NCBI RefSeq assembly: GCF_000761155.1
Contig: NZ_CP009533.1
Coordinates: 2,790,001-2,854,000, forward strand
DNA: 64,000 bases
Direction of reading: 5' to 3'
DNA from: Pseudomonas rhizosphaerae
Lineage (GTDB): Bacteria; Pseudomonadota; Gammaproteobacteria; Pseudomonadales; Pseudomonadaceae
The translations under genes and the position numbers were made by a program. Below, piece after piece: positions 16,850 through 24,351 of this stretch; the stretch's first letter is position 1, and every line of letters begins with the position of its first letter. The notes under the pieces are model-generated. The model searched no databases. It had not been told where the DNA came from and worked only from the letters and a program-made list of their open reading frames with translations.

Positions 16850-19204
16850 TTACACCCAATCAGCATGACCGACCAGGTGAATGAATCCGGCATCGCCTTG
16901 AGTCAATGCAGCAGACTCCGCGGAGTTGGCGATACTGAATGCGACCTGTCCACGGCTCGTACCTGTGTCCATCAAGTGGACCCAATTGGCAAGGCCTTCA
17001 GCGTCGCTGCCTCTGTCCAGGACATTGTGATACAGCTTCTCGACAAAGACTGCATTGCTGGCATCGGCCAGGCTTTGGGAAAATTCGGCAGATTGCACAA
17101 AACCATCCGCAAGCTGGGCACCGGCTCCGCCTGCGGCGCCCTGGGAAAGCCAGGACTTCAGGCCTTCGATATCGGGGGCACGATCCAGAATGGTGTACAG
17201 GCGACCAATGCTTGCCTGCGCCGAGTCGAGAACGAACAGTTCGCGATCTGCGAAATCGAGCACATTGAAGCCACTCAGTTCGAATGTCGCCGCAGCTCCC
17301 GCGGCACGACTGACCGATAGCGTGTCGGTATCGAGCGCGCTGATCGCGTAGGCGGATGCAGCGTCGTTAAACATAAACGTATCGATACCGGCCTTGCCGG
17401 CCAAATGCGAAACCGCAGTGCTGTCAAGCCTGACTTCCTGCTCACTGATCTGATCATCACCCGCCGTACCGGTGGCCACACCCTTGCCCACTACCATATC
17501 CAGATTGTTCCAGGCGTTATGAGCCACGATCCTGATGAACCCAGTCTCGCCTTCCGAGAGGTCACGGCTCTCGCGCGAATTCAGGAAGCCATCAGCGACC
17601 GTAGCTCGACTCACACCCGCCTGCAGCAGAGTGTTCCAGGCCGACACGCCTGATTCCTCGCCTGTGCGATGCAATACGGTCTGATAGAGATCACGGACAA
17701 AGTCCTTATCACCCAGCACGCTGTAGCGCTGCACCGCTTCAGTGGAATTCAGAAAGGCATCGCGAATCCCTGCATCCGAACTGCCCATCGCCTGCTGCGT
17801 CAGCCAGTGATTCAAACCCTGATAATCGGGCGTCCGACCGAACAGTGAGTAGAGCCTGGCAACGTCCGCCTGATCCTCGGTGAGCGCGATGTGATGTGTA
17901 TCCATCCCAAAACTCAACGAAACAGTGGCGTCGCTTTCGGCGTTGAAGGCGCCATACCGGCTGCGAAAGGCCATGAGCAGTTCGTCAAGATTGGCATTGC
18001 TGTCGCTGAAAGCCAGCTTTTCGACGCTTGAAAGCGTGTCCACATCGGACGTCCGCGCATCATGAACGCTCAGGGTGCCATCACTCACGAGCGCGGCATC
18101 GTAGGTTGCAAAGTAGCGCGCGCCCGCTTGGGCATACAAAGCGGTGTCGACGCCGTTGCCGCCCTTGAGGATGTCCGAGCCCGCCCCTCCCATCAGCCGA
18201 TCGTCGCCATCGCCGCCCTGCAACTGGTCATTGCCTGCGCCCGCATCGAGAACGTTGTCACTGGCATTGCCAATCAGCGTATCCGCACCTGCACCGGTGA
18301 CGGCGCTTTCGATGACCGTACCGCGCGCGATGGCAACATTCGATAAACCGCCGTATACGCTAGAAAACGCTTCACTTCTCAAATCGACAGTCTGAGCCCC
18401 GCCATAGGCGCTGACGTCGATCCGGTCGTTGCCGCCTGAATCGTAGATCGTACCCACCAACCCAGGCACGAAGACGGTTCCGGCCTTGATGTCAGCGTTG
18501 TTCAAACGGTAGGTATCGTCACCCGTGCGGGTAACGGCGGTGCCATACAGCGACTGGATGGCGACGATATCCGCCAGCATGGGCGTGACGACATAGCCGA
18601 AAGAGGCATTGGAATAGGTATTCTGGTCCTGACTGAAGTAGGACATCACCGAGTATTTCCAGCTGTCCTCTTGATAGAAGGCATTGTTGGAAAAGGTCGC
18701 GCTGCCGTTGTAATTGCCCGCATGGCCCAACCCCAGCGCGTGGCCGACTTCATGGATGTAGGTTTGCACATAGTACCAACCGTAGTTCACCCAGTCGGAA
18801 GCGATGTTGACGCTGCTGTCCGAGATGATGCTCCCTGCATAATTGGAATTGGCGTACGCACCGCTTTTGTTTTCGCTGAAATTGATCGCACCAGCAGCGG
18901 TGGTTTCCACAAACTTGAGGCCACTGACGTTGGTCCAGGTTTGCAGCGCGTATTTGGCAACGGTCTGAGCGTTTGCGCTCAAGCGGGTCAGGTTGACGGT
19001 GAGCGAGCCACCAGCGTGGACATCGAAATGGTGCTGGGAGCTGCCGTAGGCGTCGTACCAGAAGCCATCGGTCAGGTAGTTGGCCTGCTGGTCCAGCGTC
19101 AGCTGCCCAAGTTTCGCCTGGCTGGTGGCTGTCTGTTTGCCCACCTCTTGGCCGATCACTCCTTGGCCCCAGAGTTGGGTGAGTGAATCGCACATCGAAC
19201 ACAT
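16850..19204 (-). CDS. RTX metalloprotease (M10/serralysin-like) with two DUF4214 modules
   Basis: The 784-residue protein has a metzincin catalytic domain with the zinc site HEVGHALGLGH (H151, E152, H155, H161) and the Met-turn YSVMSYF, as in serralysins. It is followed by glycine/aspartate-rich RTX calcium-binding repeats (about 305-352). The C-terminal half holds two DUF4214-like modules (about 441-541 and 663-762), which is unlike the compact 470-480 residue alkaline proteases. No classical signal peptide is seen, fitting type I secretion. The ATG at 19204 has GGAG 7 bases upstream. No ABC exporter, membrane-fusion, TolC-type or inhibitor gene is adjacent. It ends 35 bases from the convergent kinase gene. 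Confidence 0.88.
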   Translation of the reverse strand: MCSMCDSLTQLWGQGVIGQEVGKQTATSQAKLGQLTLDQQANYLTDGFWYDAYGSSQHHFDVHAGGSLTVNLTRLSANAQTVAKYALQTWTNVSGLKFVETTAAGAINFSENKSGAYANSNYAGSIISDSSVNIASDWVNYGWYYVQTYIHEVGHALGLGHAGNYNGSATFSNNAFYQEDSWKYSVMSYFSQDQNTYSNASFGYVVTPMLADIVAIQSLYGTAVTRTGDDTYRLNNADIKAGTVFVPGLVGTIYDSGGNDRIDVSAYGGAQTVDLRSEAFSSVYGGLSNVAIARGTVIESAVTGAGADTLIGNASDNVLDAGAGNDQLQGGDGDDRLMGGAGSDILKGGNGVDTALYAQAGARYFATYDAALVSDGTLSVHDARTSDVDTLSSVEKLAFSDSNANLDELLMAFRSRYGAFNAESDATVSLSFGMDTHHIALTEDQADVARLYSLFGRTPDYQGLNHWLTQQAMGSSDAGIRDAFLNSTEAVQRYSVLGDKDFVRDLYQTVLHRTGEESGVSAWNTLLQAGVSRATVADGFLNSRESRDLSEGETGFIRIVAHNAWNNLDMVVGKGVATGTAGDDQISEQEVRLDSTAVSHLAGKAGIDTFMFNDAASAYAISALDTDTLSVSRAAGAAATFELSGFNVLDFADRELFVLDSAQASIGRLYTILDRAPDIEGLKSWLSQGAAGGAGAQLADGFVQSAEFSQSLADASNAVFVEKLYHNVLDRGSDAEGLANWVHLMDTGTSRGQVAFSIANSAESAALTQGDAGFIHLVGHADWV

Positions 19205-19571
19205 TTGGAAACTCCGGGGCGAGGCAGGCCTGGCCAAGTCAATGACACAAGAATCGGGTATGAATGGGTGATGAGTTCAAACCGCCGGGCAAGCTTCGAA
19301 AGCAGGCGTCATGGGCTTCACGCGCGCCCGACCCGCCTTGGCCTGGACGATAAAGCTGCTCTTCGAGAAGGCACGGCAGGGCAAGGTCGAAGACCTTAAG
19401 TGCCCATTCCTGACGACGTTATCGGCATGTTTTCCGGCGACTGAAGCGGTTTTCCCAAGAGTCGACCAAATACACCAGGAAGAGGCTTGTGGAAGCGCCC
19501 TGACTGATCGCGCGTTGTCTGCAGGCTGGGCCGGGAGCTGTCACGCCCCCTTTTCTCTTAGTACCGCGGCC
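19205..19571. other. Intergenic stretch upstream of the metalloprotease
   Basis: This 367-base gap holds the metalloprotease ribosome-binding site (GGAG) and presumably its promoter. I see no convincing promoter hexamers, no terminator for hpxO and no further gene. Confidence 0.5.
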
Positions 19572-20729
19572 CTACAGCGGGCTGCCTTCGTCGGTCTTGA
19601 TGAGCCCGGTCAAAATGTCGCTGCCATCGCTCTCCGCAAGCTGTTCATACCATTCCCGGGTTTCATCAGGCATTTCCCCGTGGATGATCGCCGCCCGTTT
19701 CCGCGCCTTGGTCACCAGGCTCGCCACCCGATCCGCTCGCGCCGACTCATAGGCTGCCAGGGCAGCCGCGGGCGTGCGTTCGCGTTCGATACAGCGGGCC
19801 AGCACCCAGGCATCCTCCATGGCCTGGCAACCGCCCTGCCCGATGTTCGGCGTCATGGCATGGGCCGCGTCGCCCAACAGCGCGACCCGTGTACTGACCA
19901 AGTGGGGTACTCGCGCGGTGTCGTGGATTTCCACGCGGGCCACGGCCGTTGGGTCCAGGCGCTGCAAAAGACGCTGAACCGGCTCGGGCCAATGCGCGAA
20001 ATGCTGCTCCAGTTCCGCGCGATAGTGCTCACGGACGTTCGGCGTCCCTGCCGGCAACGGCACGTCGAAGAAGAAATACAACTCATCGTTGCCCATGGGC
20101 ATCAACGACACCCGTTTGTGCTCGCCCACGTACTGAACCCATTCATCGGCGGGCGCCAGGTCCGGCGCCGCCTTGATCCGTCCGTTCCAGTTGACGTAGC
20201 CACAATAGCGTCGGGGAACCGGTTCCCCGGCAATGGTATCGCGCAGCAACGAATGGGTGCCGTTGGCGGCAATCAACAGATCGGCCGTTACCGTTTCACC
20301 CGTCGACAGCACGACCTGCACGTGCGTCTCGCTTTCCTCATAGTCCACGCACGCCACGCCCAGGGTCACGTTGTGGACACCCACTGCTTCCAGCAAAATG
20401 TTTTGCAGACGCGCCCGGGCGATGGGAAACGCCCTGCGTCGAGCGTGGTTGTACAACGGCTGGAGATCGAACCGCGTGAGCAAGCGACCCTGATGATCGC
20501 TGTAGCTCATGCTCTGCATGTGCCCGCCAGCTTGCTCGATGGCGTTGCCCAGGCCCAGCGCATCCAGCACGCGGACGCCATTGGGCCAAATGGAAATCGC
20601 TGCGCCGACAGGGGCGAGTTCTGCCGCGCGCTCGTAGAGGTGCACTCGATGACCAGCCTGCTGAAGGGCTGCAGCGGCGGTCAGTCCACCCATGCCGGCG
20701 CCGGCGATCACGATGTTCAAGGGTTCCAT
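19572..20729 (-). CDS. hpxO: FAD-dependent urate hydroxylase HpxO
   Basis: HpxO is an NADH- and FAD-dependent monooxygenase that converts urate to 5-hydroxyisourate in purine breakdown. The 385-residue protein has the group A flavin-monooxygenase fold: GAGMGG near the N-terminus, a DLLIAANGTHS segment (the DG motif) and GDAAHAMTPNIGQGG. The stretches GYVNWNG, KRVSLMP and FFFDVPLPAG are characteristic of HpxO rather than of salicylate hydroxylases. The ATG at 20729 has GGAGAG upstream; a longer frame to 20789 lacks one. The other urate-degradation genes (5-hydroxyisourate hydrolase, OHCU decarboxylase) are not nearby. poxB lies upstream on the same strand, 169 bases away. Confidence 0.85.
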   Translation of the reverse strand: MEPLNIVIAGAGMGGLTAAAALQQAGHRVHLYERAAELAPVGAAISIWPNGVRVLDALGLGNAIEQAGGHMQSMSYSDHQGRLLTRFDLQPLYNHARRRAFPIARARLQNILLEAVGVHNVTLGVACVDYEESETHVQVVLSTGETVTADLLIAANGTHSLLRDTIAGEPVPRRYCGYVNWNGRIKAAPDLAPADEWVQYVGEHKRVSLMPMGNDELYFFFDVPLPAGTPNVREHYRAELEQHFAHWPEPVQRLLQRLDPTAVARVEIHDTARVPHLVSTRVALLGDAAHAMTPNIGQGGCQAMEDAWVLARCIERERTPAAALAAYESARADRVASLVTKARKRAAIIHGEMPDETREWYEQLAESDGSDILTGLIKTDEGSPL

Positions 20730-20849
20730 GGTCTCTCCGCTGAGATCGGGTTTTCCAATCACCGTGCAAAAAGCTGACCAATTGATCAAGAACCGTCAAC
20801 AGCTAGGGCGCCGCCCGCTTGTGCTGCAAGCCCAACCCGCTACGAGCTT

Positions 20850-20886
20850 CAAACCAGTGCGGCATCATCTGGTGCGCACCGGTTTG
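20850..20886 (-). repeat. Long stem-loop between poxB and hpxO
   Basis: CAAACC-GTGCG pairs with CGCAC-GGTTTG with one mismatch, giving an approximately 12-bp stem, 12 bases past the poxB stop. No T-run follows on the minus strand, so it may slow decay of poxB mRNA or be an imperfect terminator. Confidence 0.4.
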
Positions 20887-20898
20887 CAGCACCTGGAT

Positions 20899-22617
20899 TC
20901 AACGCAGAAGATTGTGCTTGGCCAGGTTGACCAGTTCCTTGGCCCGGCCGTCCAGCACCGCGCGCATCATGAACAGGCCGAAACCCTTGACGTTGGCGGC
21001 GGTGATTTCCGGCGGCATGATCAGCTCCTGACGCTCGCTGACCACATCCACCAGTACCGGCCCATCGTGCGCGAACGCCTCAATCAAAGCGGCCTTTAGA
21101 TCCTGCGGTTTCTCCACACGAATACCCTTCACGCCCATGCTTTGCGCGAAGGTGGCAAAGTTCGGATTCTTCAGCTCGCAGCCAACGTCCACCAAGCCAC
21201 TGGCTTTCATCTCCATCTCGACGAAGCCCAGGGTGCCGTTGTTGAGCACGATCACCTTCACCGGCAGGTTGGCCTGGCTCAGCGTCAGAAAGTCACCCAT
21301 CATCATGCTGAAACCACCGTCACCGGACATCGAGACAACCTGGCGCTCAGGGTACGCAGCCTGCGCACCGATGGCCTGCAACATGGCGTTGGCCATCGAA
21401 CCGTGGTTGAACGAGCCGATCAGACGACGCTTGCCGTTCATCTTCAGGTAGCGGGCGGCCCAGGCAGTGGGCGTGCCCACGTCACAAGTGAAGACCGCAT
21501 CGTCGGCCGCCAGCTCGCTGACCAGTCGGCTGACGTATTGCGGGTGGATGATCGTGCTGTTCGGACCACTCTCGGCGAGGTCGTCGAGGCCCTTGCGCGC
21601 ACTGTCGTAGTCCGCCAGCGCCTTGTTCAAGTGCATGGTGTCGGTGCGCTCTTCGAGGCGTGGCAGCAGCTGCTGCACGGTGTGCTTGATATCACCGATC
21701 AAGCCGATGGCCAGCGGGCAGCGGTTGCCCAAGGCTTCAGGTTGCAAGTCAATCTGGGCAATGCGTGAGTGTTCGGGAAAGAACTGTCGATAAGGGAAAT
21801 TGGTGCCCAGCATCAATAGCGTGTCGCATTCTTTCATGGCATTGAAGCCGGATGCGAAGCCGATCAGACCGGTCATGCCCACATCGTAGGGGTTGTCGTA
21901 CTCCAGATGTTCCTTGCCGCGCAGGGCATGCACGATCGGCGCCTTGAGCTGCTTGGCCAGGGCCACCACTTCACTGTGGGCACCGGCACAGCCGGCACCG
22001 CACAGCAGCGTGACACGCTTGCCAGCGTTGAGAAACTGGGCGAGCTCGTCCAGCTGCGCCGGTTCGGGCACCACAACCGGTGGCTGTGGCGCGAACCACT
22101 GGCTGACCGGGGCATCGAGCGAACTCAGGGCGACGTCGCCTGGAATGACCACCACCGCGACACCGCGACGACTGATGGCAACCCGCATGGCGCGCTCTAG
22201 AATCTGCGGCAACTGTTCGGGCCGCGAGACCAGCTCCACGTAATGGCTGCAATCCTTGAACAGTGACTCCGGGTGGGTCGCCTGAAAATAGTCGATGCCG
22301 ATTTCGCTGCTGGGAATGTGCGCGGCAATCGCCAGCACCGGCACGCCGCTGCGATGGCAGTCGAACAGCCCGTTGATCAAGTGCAGGTTGCCCGGTCCGC
22401 AACTGCCCGCGCACACCGCCAGTTCACCGGTCAGATGAGCCTCGCCACCGGCAGCGAATGCCCCGGCTTCTTCGTTGCGCATGTGTATCCAATCCAGCCC
22501 GCCCAGCCGACGCATGGAATCGGTAAGACCATTCAAGGAATCGCCCACTACGCCATAGACGCGTTGGACGCCGGCTTGCTTGAGTGTATTGACCATGAAA
22601 TCGGCTGCAGTTGGCAT
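20899..22617 (-). CDS. poxB: Pyruvate dehydrogenase (quinone) PoxB
   Basis: PoxB is a peripheral membrane thiamine-diphosphate and FAD enzyme that oxidatively decarboxylates pyruvate to acetate and CO2, passing electrons to ubiquinone. At 572 residues it has the same length as the E. coli enzyme. The conserved glutamate lies in the segment [14 protein letters not shown], and the ThDP motif runs from [12 protein letters not shown] to VLNN. The C-terminus is basic and hydrophobic as in the lipid-activated enzyme. The ATG at 22617 has GGAG upstream, with a longer in-frame reading to 22695 rejected. Some pseudomonads name such genes as general ThDP-requiring enzymes; PoxB is the closest fit. Confidence 0.88.
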   Translation of the reverse strand: MPTAADFMVNTLKQAGVQRVYGVVGDSLNGLTDSMRRLGGLDWIHMRNEEAGAFAAGGEAHLTGELAVCAGSCGPGNLHLINGLFDCHRSGVPVLAIAAHIPSSEIGIDYFQATHPESLFKDCSHYVELVSRPEQLPQILERAMRVAISRRGVAVVVIPGDVALSSLDAPVSQWFAPQPPVVVPEPAQLDELAQFLNAGKRVTLLCGAGCAGAHSEVVALAKQLKAPIVHALRGKEHLEYDNPYDVGMTGLIGFASGFNAMKECDTLLMLGTNFPYRQFFPEHSRIAQIDLQPEALGNRCPLAIGLIGDIKHTVQQLLPRLEERTDTMHLNKALADYDSARKGLDDLAESGPNSTIIHPQYVSRLVSELAADDAVFTCDVGTPTAWAARYLKMNGKRRLIGSFNHGSMANAMLQAIGAQAAYPERQVVSMSGDGGFSMMMGDFLTLSQANLPVKVIVLNNGTLGFVEMEMKASGLVDVGCELKNPNFATFAQSMGVKGIRVEKPQDLKAALIEAFAHDGPVLVDVVSERQELIMPPEITAANVKGFGLFMMRAVLDGRAKELVNLAKHNLLR

Positions 22618-22697
22618 TCGGCGCTCCGTTGGAAATATAAGTTCAAGGGTCTGAGTCGCACCAGGCCAGCGGTGTTCCACCCGATTTATTAACAAAA

Positions 22698-22705
22698 ATT
22701 ATAGA
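22698..22705 (-). promoter_or_regulatory. Probable poxB -10 element, sigma-S-like
   Basis: On the minus strand the hexamer TATAAT is preceded by TC (TCTATAAT), 81 bases before the poxB ATG. No TTGACA-like -35 lies at 16-18 bases. A -10 with an upstream C and a poor -35 is typical of RpoS promoters, and poxB is RpoS-dependent in E. coli; dependence here is inferred. Confidence 0.5.
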
Positions 22706-22779
22706 ATCGGCAGAGGCCTTCTTCAGCGAACGCGTTTTAAGCGCTGCGACCGTCAGGCACCCGCCGGGTATCACAAGGC

Positions 22780-22806
22780 AAAAAAAAGCCCGACGATGTC
22801 GGGCCT
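22780..22806 (-). terminator. Rho-independent terminator of the DUF3597 gene
   Basis: The stem GCCCGAC/GTCGGGC is followed on the minus strand by a run of eight T residues, 35 bases after the stop codon at 22840. Confidence 0.9.
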
Positions 22807-22839
22807 TCTTATAAGCAGTGCCGGAAGCTGAACGAACTA

Positions 22840-23250
22840 TCAGTTCAGCAATTCAGCCGGCACTGTGCCGCCGTTTTCGGCCAGTTTCTTCAACACGGCC
22901 GAATGCAACCAGGTGTTCATGGCGGCAGAGTCATCGGTCGAACCGGTGTAATGCAGTTCTTCGGCAAGTTCCTTGCGCGAAGTCAGGCTGCTGTCCAGGC
23001 CCAGCAGTTTAAGCAGATCGACGATCGAAGTGCGCCAGTTGAGCGTCTCCCCATGACTGGCCGCCAAGGCGTCGAGCTTCTGAGCCACATCCACCTGGGT
23101 AATCGGTGCAGCCGAGGGCTGATTGGTGACGGTGGTCGTTGGCGATGCACCAGGCGCAGGAGCGACAGGAGTAGTGGTAGAAGCGTCTGCGTCCGGAACA
23201 GCGTGCTTGCCGATACCCAGTTTCTCGAGGATGCTGCTAAAAAAGCTCAT
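22840..23250 (-). CDS. DUF3597 family protein
   Basis: This 136-residue protein begins with the MSFFSSILEKLGIGK pattern typical of the DUF3597 family. It has a Pro/Thr/Ala-rich linker (about residues 20-50) and a compact helical C-terminal domain containing LNWRTSIVDLLKLLGLD, which resembles a small peptidoglycan-associated or LysM-neighbour domain seen in other members. No signal peptide is present. GGAG lies 7 bases before the ATG. Its function is unknown. It lies divergent from the mvaT-family gene. Confidence 0.85.
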   Translation of the reverse strand: MSFFSSILEKLGIGKHAVPDADASTTTPVAPAPGASPTTTVTNQPSAAPITQVDVAQKLDALAASHGETLNWRTSIVDLLKLLGLDSSLTSRKELAEELHYTGSTDDSAAMNTWLHSAVLKKLAENGGTVPAELLN

Positions 23251-23386
23251 TTCGTATCTCCAGATTTCTTGGCTGCTGCCGTGGATTCGACAGCCTACTT
23301 AGGACCTGACCTGCCCGGGCGCTGAAAAGTTTTATCGGATCGGCCAGATTCCTGCTTCACCCCTTCCCATAATGTCGCTGACAATG

Positions 23387-23415
23387 TTGCTTAAAGTGTT
23401 AACGCACGTTATTTA
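23387..23415 (+). promoter_or_regulatory. Candidate sigma-70 promoter of the MvaT-family gene
   Basis: TTGCTT is separated by 17 bases from TATTTA in a locally AT-rich stretch, 98 bases before the ATG. The fit is moderate. Confidence 0.45.
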
Positions 23416-23512
23416 GTTGTGGCGTCAATGCGCATACTGAGCCAGAATCGTACCTCGATACCTTTACCTTTCTTATCCACGATCCACTTACGATCCATGC
23501 CTGGGGATACCA

Positions 23513-23881
23513 ATGTCCAAACTTGCTGAATACCGTCAACTCGAGCGTCATCTGGCCGAACAACTTGCTGCACTCGAAGCCATGAAAGGCGACAAGGGCC
23601 TGGAACAGGAAATCGAATTCGAGACCAAGTTGCGCGCGCTGCTGGGCGAGTACAATAAAAGCCTCAAGGACATCGTTTCCATTCTCGACCCGCAGAGCGG
23701 CGGCAAAACAGTCAAGGCCCCTGCGGCACCCGAGAAAGCCACTCGCAAGCCGCGCTCGTTGAAGACCTACAAAAACCCCCATTCGGGTGAAGTTGTCGAA
23801 ACCAAAGGCGGCAACCACAAGACATTGAAAGAATGGAAAGCCGAATACGGTTCCGACACCGTTGAAAGCTGGTTGAGCTAA
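23513..23881 (+). CDS. MvaT/H-NS-family nucleoid-associated protein
   Basis: The 122-residue protein has an N-terminal coiled-coil oligomerisation region (about residues 1-60), a Pro/Lys linker, and a C-terminal DNA-binding domain with the MvaT-type signature KNPHSGEVVETKGGNHKTLKEWKAEYG. Such xenogeneic silencers bind AT-rich DNA and repress horizontally acquired genes; GGN forms the minor-groove hook. Pseudomonads carry several paralogues (MvaT, MvaU, TurA-E); which one this is cannot be settled here. GGGGA lies upstream of the ATG. It is followed by a small gene on the same strand 88 bases away. Confidence 0.92.
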   Translation: MSKLAEYRQLERHLAEQLAALEAMKGDKGLEQEIEFETKLRALLGEYNKSLKDIVSILDPQSGGKTVKAPAAPEKATRKPRSLKTYKNPHSGEVVETKGGNHKTLKEWKAEYGSDTVESWLS

Positions 23882-23969
23882 GTCCTGCAGATCGGCAAGC
23901 GGCGACACTCGTTCCGCTTGCCGGATCGCCTTACCCCTCCCCTCGATACTCCCTTCCCGAAGATCACCG

Positions 23970-24296
23970 ATGTACCCCACCACGCCCGATGGACGCTATT
24001 TCGTAGTCAAAGGTCGGCTCTGGCGCTGCAGCAATCCTGCACTGTCCGAAGACGTGCGCAAGCACTGGGTCAACGTCCTGATGGATGCCCGGCGAGCCGT
24101 CAAGTCAGCCAAGCGCGTGGAAGATTCCGAAGCCCTCAAGCAAGCTCGCGCGCAGGTCGACGCAGCCAAGCAGGCTCTGGGCGAACGTGGAGAGGTGTGG
24201 TGGAACGACGGCAGCGCCGACGTCAACCGACGCATGGTGCGCAATACCGACTATGCGGACTGGTATGCGGGGCTGGATGAAGCGTCGCTGAAGTAA
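23970..24296 (+). CDS. Small hypothetical protein next to the MvaT-family gene
   Basis: This 108-residue soluble protein starts with MYPTTPDGRYFVVKGRLWRC and has a central basic, helix-forming region (DARRAVKSAKRVEDSEALKQ) and a tryptophan-rich C-terminus (EVWWNDG, DYADWYAG). GAAG precedes the ATG. The composition is protein-like, and its position behind the nucleoid protein on the same strand suggests co-transcription. I do not recognise a named family. Confidence 0.75.
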   Translation: MYPTTPDGRYFVVKGRLWRCSNPALSEDVRKHWVNVLMDARRAVKSAKRVEDSEALKQARAQVDAAKQALGERGEVWWNDGSADVNRRMVRNTDYADWYAGLDEASLK

Positions 24297-24351
24297 TCCA
24301 GGCCTTCATCGCCCAACCGCGCCGGGAGGACCCCGACGCGGCATCCTGCGA

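Noticed and set aside
17900-18600. Type I secretion cluster around the RTX metalloprotease
   Set aside because: No ABC transporter, membrane-fusion or TolC-type gene lies on either side; the neighbours are a kinase and hpxO.
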